The translations under genes were made by a program, and so were the position numbers. Positions 5,875-11,116 of a stretch of 11,116 nt of DNA are shown here, piece by piece. A model generated the notes under the pieces. It saw nothing but the letters and a program-made list of their open reading frames with translations. It searched no databases and was not told where the DNA came from. This stretch comes from Burkholderiales bacterium (GTDB taxonomy: Bacteria; Pseudomonadota; Gammaproteobacteria; Burkholderiales; SG8-39), in the NCBI GenBank assembly GCA_029266935.1, contig JAQSVY010000018.1:1-11116 (forward strand). Reading direction: 5' to 3'. Positions within the stretch are counted from its first letter, which is position 1. Every line of letters starts with the position of its first letter.

Positions 5875-8805
5875 GTGGAAGACGCGATCTACCTCGCGCT
5901 GATCACCGGCGCGATCGTCTATTGCGTCATGAAGCTGGTCTCGCTGCGCCGGGACAAGGCCTTTGCCGAGACGAAGGAGGCGGAGGCGCGCTTCCGCGGC
6001 CTCACCGAGCTCTCGGCGGACTGGTTCTGGGAGACCGACGCCCAGCACCGCATTACCTGGCTCTCGGGGGGCACGCCGGTGGCGATGCTTTTCGGCGCCA
6101 CGCCCACCTACGGCAAGCGCCTCTGGGAGCTGACCGGCATCGAGGTCGAGGCGCGCGCGCTCGAGGCGCATCTCGAGCGCCTGGCGCGCGAGCAGCCGTT
6201 CTTCGACCTCGAAATCGCGCGCACCGACGAGCGCGGCGCGCGCCAGGTGCACATCATCTCCGGGCGCTCGCGCATCGCCGCCGACGGGCGCTTCCTCGGC
6301 TACCGCGGCGTCGGCCGCGACGTCACAGAGCAAAGGAGCGCCGAGCGGGCGCTGATGCGCGCGAAGGACCGGCTCGAGGGCGCGCTCGACGGCGGCGATC
6401 TCGCCGAATGGCACCTCGAGGTGGCAACCGGGGAGCTCGACGTCGGCGATGGCTGGGTGCGCTTCCTCGGCTACGACCGTTCCTCCGCGGTGAGCCGCCT
6501 CGGCGACCTGCTCGCCGCGGTGCATGCGCAGGATGCGCCTGCGGCGCGCGCGGCCCTGGTGCGCGCGGCGAAAGGCGAGCAGCCGGAATACAGCGTCGAG
6601 GCGCGCCTGCCGACCAAGCGTGGCGGGTGGAAATGGCTGCACGCGCGTGGCCGCGTCACCGAGCGCGACGCCGACGGGCGTGCTCTGCGCATGTCGGGCA
6701 CCTTCGCCGACATCGACGAGCGAAAGCGCGCCGAGGAGGCGCTGCGCGACGCCGAGCAGCGCTACCGCTCGCTGGTCGAGCTCGCGCCCGACGGCGTGAT
6801 CGTCATGTCGGGCGGCCTGATCGAGTACGCCAACCCGGCCGCCGCGCGCATCATCCGCGCCGGCTCGCCGAAGCGCCTCGCCGGGATGCGCGTCGAGGAC
6901 TTCATCCACCCGGCGAGCCGCGAGCGCTACGCCGAGCGCACGCGCTACCTCGAGGCCGGGCCAGGCAGCACTACCTTCGAGGAGCGGCGCGTTCGCGCCC
7001 TCGACGGCACCGACCTCACGGTCGAGGTGGCCTCGATCTCGTTTCTCGAGCGCGGGCGCCTCGTCATCCAGACGGTGTTCCGCGACGTCACCGAGAGCCG
7101 CCGCGCGCGCGAGGCGCTCGCCGAGCGCGAGCAGCGCTTCCGCGACGTCGCCGAGTCCTCGGGCGAGTACGTGTGGGAGACCGACGCCGAGGGCCGCTAT
7201 ACCTACCTTTCCGAGCGCGTCGAGGCGGTGCTCGGCTACTCGCGCGCCGAGCTCTTGGGCCGGCGCGCCCGCGAGTTCATGCCGCTCGGCGAAGAGCGCG
7301 CGGTGGAGGATTGGTTCTCGCGGCACGGCGGCGAGGGCCGGCAGTTCCGCGAGCTCGTGCACCGCTCGATCACCAAGTCGGGCGGGGTCATCTGGCAGGC
7401 GGTGAGCGGCAAGCCGCTGCACGCCGAGGGCGTGCTGGTGGGCTGGCGCGGCACCGCCGCCGACGTCACCGCGCGCAAGCAGGCCGAGGCGCGCATCGAG
7501 CAGCTCGCCACTCGCGACGCGCTCACCGGTCTTGCCAACCGTGCGCTGCTCGCCGAGCGCGCCGGCCAGGCGATCCTCGCTGCGGCGCGCTCGCGCTCGA
7601 AGCTGGCGCTCCTGGCGCTGGACCTCGACCGCTTCAAGCTGGTGAACGAGTCGCTCGGCCACCAGGCCGGCGATGCGCTGCTGCGCGCGGTGTCGGAGCG
7701 GCTGCAGAACGCGCTCGGGCGCGAAGCGACGCTCGCGCGCCTGGGCGGCGACGACTTCGTCCTGGTCGAGCCAGCGCAAGGTGCCGAGGAGGCGGCGGGC
7801 CTCGCGAGCCGGGTGCTCGGCATCCTGGCGCGGCCCTTCACTATCGAGGGCCGCGCGCTGCACGTCGGCGGCTCGATCGGCATAGCGCTGTACCCCGACC
7901 ACGGGCGCGACTTCGCCGAGCTCCTGAAGTGTGCCGATGCCGCCGTCTACCACGCCAAGGATTGCGGCCGCGGCACCTGGCGCCTCTACGAGCCGGCGCT
8001 CGGCGAGCGGGCGGTGGCGCGGCTGCGCGTCGAGAACGACCTGCGCGGCGCGCTCGCGAGGAGCGAGCTCGTGCTGCACTGGCACCCGGCCGTGCGCGGC
8101 CGCAGCGAGATCGTCGGCGCCGAAGCGCTGGTGCGCTGGCAGCACCCGCAGCGCGGGCTGCTGATGCCCGAACAGTTCGTGCCGCTCGCCGAGGAGTGCG
8201 GCCTGATCCGCGCCGTGGGCGAGTGGACGCTCGAGCGCGCGCTGTCGCAGGTCGGCGCCTGGCAGGCCTCGCTTCCCGGGCGGCCGTGGTTCGCCATCAA
8301 CGTCTCGGCGCCGGAACTTGCGCAAGGCGAGGCTTTTGTTCAACGCATCCAGCATTCCCTCCGGGAGAACGCCGTGGCGGGCTCCCGCCTGGAGATCGAG
8401 GTGACCGAGCGCGTGCTGATGCCGCACCTGCCGGAGAACGTCGAGACGCTGCGGCGCATCGGCGAGCTCGGCGTGCGCTTCGCCATCGACGATTTCGGCA
8501 CCGGCTATTCGAGCCTTGCCTACCTGCGCCGCCTGCCCATCGACAAGCTGAAGATCGACCGCATGTTCCTGCGTGGCATCGAGTCCGATCCGGCCGACCA
8601 GGCGATCGTGCGCACGATCGCCTCGCTCGCCAGGACGTTGGGCATGGCGGTCGCCGCCGAGGGCGTCGACAGCCCCGCGCAGCTCGAGGCCCTGCTCAAG
8701 CTCGGCTGCGAGGAGTGGCAGGGTCACCACTTCACCGAGCCGCTCGACGCCTCCGGCTTCGAGCGCCTGTACCGCGCCTCCCTTCGCGCCGACAGGCGCG
8801 CCTAA
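5875..8805 (+). CDS. Membrane-anchored PAS(x4)-GGDEF-EAL c-di-GMP protein
   Basis: A 976-residue signalling protein that makes and/or hydrolyses c-di-GMP. One N-terminal membrane segment (~5-22) is followed by four PAS-type units, roughly 38-152, 163-283, 296-407 and 421-535. Several end in the DVTE/DIDE-type linker that precedes coiled connectors, such as GRDVTEQRSAE. The GGDEF domain (~544-709) opens with RDALTGLANR, keeps the metal-site Asp in LDLDRFKLVN, and has GGDDF (624-628) in place of GG[D/E]EF; no RxxD inhibitory site is seen. The EAL domain (~715-965) looks active: EALVRW (750-755), Asn in INVS, Glu in EVTE, DDFGTGYSS (872-880), Lys893 and Glu929. Net phosphodiesterase activity is therefore the safer guess. 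The GTG at 5875 is chosen because it includes the membrane segment; a later ATG at 5929 would cut it. There is no Shine-Dalgarno, so coupling to the ATPase gene is likely. The 3' end overlaps the opposing App1 gene by 4 bp. Confidence 0.93.
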   Translation: MEDAIYLALITGAIVYCVMKLVSLRRDKAFAETKEAEARFRGLTELSADWFWETDAQHRITWLSGGTPVAMLFGATPTYGKRLWELTGIEVEARALEAHLERLAREQPFFDLEIARTDERGARQVHIISGRSRIAADGRFLGYRGVGRDVTEQRSAERALMRAKDRLEGALDGGDLAEWHLEVATGELDVGDGWVRFLGYDRSSAVSRLGDLLAAVHAQDAPAARAALVRAAKGEQPEYSVEARLPTKRGGWKWLHARGRVTERDADGRALRMSGTFADIDERKRAEEALRDAEQRYRSLVELAPDGVIVMSGGLIEYANPAAARIIRAGSPKRLAGMRVEDFIHPASRERYAERTRYLEAGPGSTTFEERRVRALDGTDLTVEVASISFLERGRLVIQTVFRDVTESRRAREALAEREQRFRDVAESSGEYVWETDAEGRYTYLSERVEAVLGYSRAELLGRRAREFMPLGEERAVEDWFSRHGGEGRQFRELVHRSITKSGGVIWQAVSGKPLHAEGVLVGWRGTAADVTARKQAEARIEQLATRDALTGLANRALLAERAGQAILAAARSRSKLALLALDLDRFKLVNESLGHQAGDALLRAVSERLQNALGREATLARLGGDDFVLVEPAQGAEEAAGLASRVLGILARPFTIEGRALHVGGSIGIALYPDHGRDFAELLKCADAAVYHAKDCGRGTWRLYEPALGERAVARLRVENDLRGALARSELVLHWHPAVRGRSEIVGAEALVRWQHPQRGLLMPEQFVPLAEECGLIRAVGEWTLERALSQVGAWQASLPGRPWFAINVSAPELAQGEAFVQRIQHSLRENAVAGSRLEIEVTERVLMPHLPENVETLRRIGELGVRFAIDDFGTGYSSLAYLRRLPIDKLKIDRMFLRGIESDPADQAIVRTIASLARTLGMAVAAEGVDSPAQLEALLKLGCEEWQGHHFTEPLDASGFERLYRASLRADRRA

Positions 8806-8821
8806 GCCTTCGTGTCGGCGC
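8786..8821. terminator. Inverted repeat centred on two convergent stop codons
   Basis: GCGCCGACA (8786-8794) and TGTCGGCGC (8813-8821) are a perfect 9-bp inverted repeat with an 18-nt loop. The midpoint coincides with the CTAA (8802-8805) that holds both the TAA of the plus gene and the TAG of the minus gene. It probably acts as a bidirectional hairpin terminator built from coding sequence. There is no T-tract, so intrinsic termination is not assured. Confidence 0.45.
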
Positions 8822-9791
8822 TTCGGTCGGCGCGGATCTTTTTCAGCTCCTCCACCGCGATGAGGCCTTCCGCCGCCGCATGCGCGGCGGCGATCTCGGT
8901 ATCAGGCGCGAGCACGAGCTGACCACCTGTCTTCGCCACCCCGGCCGCGAGCGTCTCTATGGCCCGAGTTCTTTCCCGGTTTCGGTGAACCGCGCGGATG
9001 TAGACGGCGCGGATGCGCGCCGGGAAGCGGCGCACGATGCCGGCATAGATCTCCGGGTCGTGCTCGCCGCTGTCACCGATGAGAAGGAAGGGCAGCTTCG
9101 GATAGGTTTCGAGGATCGCCGCGATCGCCGCCGCCTTGTGGTCTTTCTTCATGCGCCAGCCGAAATCGCGCAGCAGGAGGGGCCCGGCGGGCAGGCCCTG
9201 CAGCTCCAGGTATTCGACCAGCGGCAAGTACAGGTTCCAGGGGCTTTTCGAGACATAGAAGAAGGGATTCACGCCCTCGTGCAGCGCGCGGTAGAAAGCG
9301 GCGACGCCGGCGAAGGGCTTGCGCGTGCGTGCGCTGGAGAGCGCGAGCTTCATCAGCATGCGCAGCTTGCGGGTTACGTCGGTCTGTACGACGGTGTCGT
9401 CGATGTCGCTCACTACGCCGAAGCGCGCCGCGGGCCGTGGGACGAGCACGCGCGCGGTCGCGCGCACCTGCGGCTGGCCGGCCAGCTCGACCTCGACGTC
9501 GTTCCAGCCCGGGGCGAACCGCCCGGCGAGCTCGACGCGGAAGTACCCCTCCCGGTCGGCGCTCACGCGCTGCCCGGAAACGACGAGCTTCGCGTGCGGC
9601 ATCTCGTCGCTCTCCAGGCGCTTGAAGAATTCCGCCGCGTTTCGCCAGCGCCGCTCCGGGGCGCCGGCGGCGACGAAGCCTTCGTCCTCCAGCACGCGGC
9701 CGCAGACGATCGCGCCGCGCGCCGTGCCGTAGCTGGTGTAGGGAAGGATGACGACCGGGTCGCGGCGCCGGGCGAGGAGCGCGCGCAGCAT
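8802..9791 (-). CDS. App1 / DUF2183 HAD-type phosphatase (phosphatidate phosphatase-like)
   Basis: A 329-residue protein of the family of yeast App1, a Mg-dependent phosphatidate phosphatase; the substrate of bacterial members is mostly unproven. Residues ~10-120 form a beta-rich N-terminal domain beginning DPVVILPYTSYGT. Residues ~125-270 carry HAD motifs: DxDxT as DIDDT (129-133) within SDIDDTVVQTDV, motif II Ser in YVSKSPW (179-185), Lys in MKKDHK (214-219), and motif IV in IGDSGEHDPEIY (238-249). No signal peptide or membrane segment is seen, so a cytoplasmic enzyme is likely. ATG 9789-9791 is preceded directly by an in-frame TTG, which is the only other start nearby. Neither has a Shine-Dalgarno, because a palindromic element begins 2 nt upstream. 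That element may have replaced the original leader and possibly the first codons. Family call firm; start uncertain. Confidence 0.9.
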   Translation of the reverse strand: MLRALLARRRDPVVILPYTSYGTARGAIVCGRVLEDEGFVAAGAPERRWRNAAEFFKRLESDEMPHAKLVVSGQRVSADREGYFRVELAGRFAPGWNDVEVELAGQPQVRATARVLVPRPAARFGVVSDIDDTVVQTDVTRKLRMLMKLALSSARTRKPFAGVAAFYRALHEGVNPFFYVSKSPWNLYLPLVEYLELQGLPAGPLLLRDFGWRMKKDHKAAAIAAILETYPKLPFLLIGDSGEHDPEIYAGIVRRFPARIRAVYIRAVHRNRERTRAIETLAAGVAKTGGQLVLAPDTEIAAAHAAAEGLIAVEELKKIRADRSADTKA

Positions 9792-9792
9792 C

Positions 9793-9866
9793 AAGGGGTC
9801 AGAGCAGTTTTCCGGAAATGCCGCTCGGTGAGCCCAGGCTACAGCGGAAAATTGCTCTGACCCCTT
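9793..9866. repeat. 74-bp palindromic REP/MITE-like element
   Basis: Two 22-nt arms, 9793-9814 and 9845-9866, are inverted copies that pair throughout, with one G.T wobble (9807/9852). Each arm read inwards starts AAGGGGTCAGAGCA and ends TTTTCCG. The 30-nt centre holds smaller hairpins: GCTC-GGT-GAGC (9823-9833) and AGCC-CA-GGCT (9831-9840). A GTAG tetranucleotide on the minus strand (9842-9839) precedes GCCTGGG, resembling REP sequences mobilised by RAYT (TnpA-REP) transposases. The element fills nearly all of the 77-bp gap between two same-strand genes. GGGGTCAGAG-type repeats are, from memory, scattered in many proteobacterial genomes; copy number in this genome cannot be seen here. Confidence 0.8.
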
Positions 9867-9868
9867 TC

Positions 9869-10600
9869 TTACGCCTTCGGCGCGACGGTGACGCCGTTCA
9901 CGTTGTGCCGGGTGATCGCCGCGCCGATGAAACCCGAGGCCTTGAGGCTCTCGACGAATTCCTTCAGGTAGCGCGCGCCGGTCTCGCGGCTCCTGGGCGT
10001 GCCGAGCGACTGCTGCACGGCGGTGACCTGCCCGTCGAGGATGCGCGAGCCGGGGAGGCGCGCCGCATCGGTGATGAGCCGCGGCTTGAGGCCGGCGAGC
10101 GCCTCGAGCTTTAGGTCGGCGAACATCTTGAAGGAGCCCTCGATGCCGTCGGCGGCGACCAGCTCCGCGGCCTTGAGGTTGCGCGTCAGGAACAGGTGGT
10201 AGGCGCTCTGGTCGGCGACGGCGATGCGCACGCCCTGCTTATCGACGTCGGTGAAGCTCTTGAGCGGCGAGCCCGCCGGCACGAGGTAGGTGACGGGGAT
10301 CTCGAGGTAGGCGGGCGTGAAGGCGATCTCGTTGGCGCGCTGCGGCTCGTTGCCGAGGAAGGCGACGTCCCACATGCCCTTCTTCACACCGTCGGCGAGC
10401 TTGCCGGCGGCGTCGAACTTGACGAACTCGGGCTTGACGCCCAGGCGGCTCGCCAGCTCGCGGCCGATGTCGGGCGCGATGCCCTGCGGCGTGCCGTCGC
10501 GCGCGTCCTTGAGCACCAGCAGGAAGTTGGCGTAGTTGAGGCCGATGCGGAGCTTGCCGGTGGGCGCGAGCTCGGAGACGGTAGCGGGGGAGACGCTCAT
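9869..10600 (-). CDS. Solute-binding-protein-like protein (SBP_bac_3 fold), no signal peptide
   Basis: A 243-residue protein resembling the periplasmic binding component of amino-acid ABC transporters. Lobe 1 begins LAPTGKLRIGLNYANF (12-27), followed by GTPQGIAPDIGRELASRLGV, where SBP_bac_3 proteins have their 'G..vDl...la..lg' pattern. It continues with WDVAFLGNEPQRANEIAFTPAYLEIPVTYLVP, the typical hinge region. Lobe 2 contains VDKQGVRIAVADQSAYHLFL and ends ASGFIGAAITRHNVNGVTVAP. The N-terminus (MSVSPATVSEL) has no hydrophobic segment, so the protein is either cytoplasmic or exported by another route; no permease or ATPase gene adjoins. The ATG at 10598-10600 shares its A with the TAA of the upstream methyltransferase (TAATG), with no Shine-Dalgarno, so it is probably translated by coupling. 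It may act as a cytoplasmic ligand sensor or a cyclohexadienyl-dehydratase-like enzyme; this is open. Confidence 0.85.
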   Translation of the reverse strand: MSVSPATVSELAPTGKLRIGLNYANFLLVLKDARDGTPQGIAPDIGRELASRLGVKPEFVKFDAAGKLADGVKKGMWDVAFLGNEPQRANEIAFTPAYLEIPVTYLVPAGSPLKSFTDVDKQGVRIAVADQSAYHLFLTRNLKAAELVAADGIEGSFKMFADLKLEALAGLKPRLITDAARLPGSRILDGQVTAVQQSLGTPRSRETGARYLKEFVESLKASGFIGAAITRHNVNGVTVAPKA

Positions 10601-11116
10601 TAAGGGTTCGCCGAGTAGAAGAGGTTGGTCTGGCTCTTGAGGTCGAGCCGCTTGAACTGCGTGAAGCCGGCTTCGCGCGCGAGGCGCTCGGTGCCGGCCG
10701 GGCCGAGGCAGGTACCCAGGCCCGGGCCGCCGCGCGCGAGCGACTGCGTCATGCAATGGAAGATGCTGAAGCCGTAGAACATGGTGGCGACCGGGTTGCG
10801 GTTGTCCTCGACCCGGTCGGCGGCCCTGGGCTCGATGATGAAGAGCGTGCCGCCGGGCTTGAGCAGGCGGCGGATCTCCTTCAGCGTCGCCACCGGCTCG
10901 GCGAGGTCGTGGATGCAGTCGCAGATGGTGATGAGGTCGAAGCCCGCGCCGCGCTCGAGCTCGCGCGTCGTCTTCGCCTCGAAGCGGATGCCCTGCGGCG
11001 CCGCCGCCCTGGCGCGACGGATCGACTCGGCGTCGGGGTCGATGCCGACCACCTCCGCCTGGGGGAAGGCCTTCTTCAGCGCGATGCACACGCGCCCCGA
11101 GCCGCAGCCCACGTCG
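10600..11116 (-). CDS. Class I SAM-dependent methyltransferase, C-terminal part (runs off right edge)
   Basis: The last 171 residues of a Rossmann-fold methyltransferase; the N-terminus lies beyond the window. The fragment opens inside motif I, DVGCGSG (fragment residues 1-7), followed by the acidic loop VVGIDPD (22-28), FDLITICDCIHDLAEP (59-74) and the post-motif LLKPGGTLFIIEP (84-96). The later segment, with DRVEDNRNPV, the FYGFS/FHCM region and GGPGLGTCLGP, resembles the Rv2258c-like family, which carries an N-terminal winged-helix domain before the catalytic domain. The missing part may therefore be such a domain. Substrate unknown. It is the first of three minus-strand genes seen here, and its TAA overlaps the next ATG by one base. 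The apparent GTG at 11112 is internal to motif I and not a real start. Confidence 0.9.
   Translation of the reverse strand, partial: DVGCGSGRVCIALKKAFPQAEVVGIDPDAESIRRARAAAPQGIRFEAKTTRELERGAGFDLITICDCIHDLAEPVATLKEIRRLLKPGGTLFIIEPRAADRVEDNRNPVATMFYGFSIFHCMTQSLARGGPGLGTCLGPAGTERLAREAGFTQFKRLDLKSQTNLFYSANP

Noticed and set aside
5866..8730. A 954-codon open frame antisense to the GGDEF-EAL gene.
   Set aside because: It is low-complexity Arg/Ala/Leu sequence with no recognisable domain. The opposite strand has clear PAS, GGDEF and EAL motifs; long antisense frames are expected in GC-rich coding DNA.

Overview
The window is very GC-rich, densely packed with genes and entirely Gram-negative in character: lipoprotein signals, an OmpA-type peptidoglycan anchor, an outer-membrane beta-barrel and a periplasmic Do-type protease. 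The gene families and the heavy GC codon bias suggest a betaproteobacterium (Burkholderiales or a relative). That placement is inference, because no rRNA or marker gene is present. I see no tRNA, rRNA, CRISPR array, phage gene or transposase gene.

Layout, left to right. (1) The N-terminal 225 codons of an HtrA/Do serine protease on the minus strand run off the left edge. (2) Divergent from it is a two-gene plus-strand operon (855-2047): a small DUF4398 lipoprotein and a DUF4398/coiled-coil/OmpA lipoprotein, joined by an ATGA overlap. (3) Convergent to these is a minus-strand pair (2067-4003): a UMF1/Atg22-like MFS transporter whose stop codon overlaps the start of a small outer-membrane beta-barrel protein. 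(4) A 69-bp divergent spacer leads to a plus-strand pair (4073-8805): a GspE/PilB-type secretion or pilus ATPase, then, 5 bp later, a membrane-anchored four-PAS GGDEF-EAL protein. (5) The last three genes are on the minus strand: a C-terminal methyltransferase fragment, a signal-less solute-binding-protein-like gene joined to it by TAATG, and an App1/DUF2183 HAD-type phosphatase. The phosphatase overlaps the GGDEF-EAL gene tail to tail by 4 bp. A 74-bp palindromic, REP/MITE-like element fills the gap just before its start codon.

How the genes may work together. The protease and the two lipoproteins are cell-envelope maintenance functions. The GspE ATPase and the PAS-GGDEF-EAL protein are probably one transcript. 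GspE-type ATPases with MshEN-like N-termini can be c-di-GMP receptors, so the pair could be a local c-di-GMP circuit driving a secretion or pilus motor. The MFS transporter and beta-barrel are translationally coupled but not of an obviously paired function.

I found no convincing new multi-gene system. The observations most worth following are the palindromic element abutting the App1 start, the inverted repeat centred on two overlapping convergent stop codons, the ATPase/c-di-GMP pair with its GGDDF variant, the OmpA domain lacking its peptidoglycan-binding Asp, and the lipobox on the Do protease.
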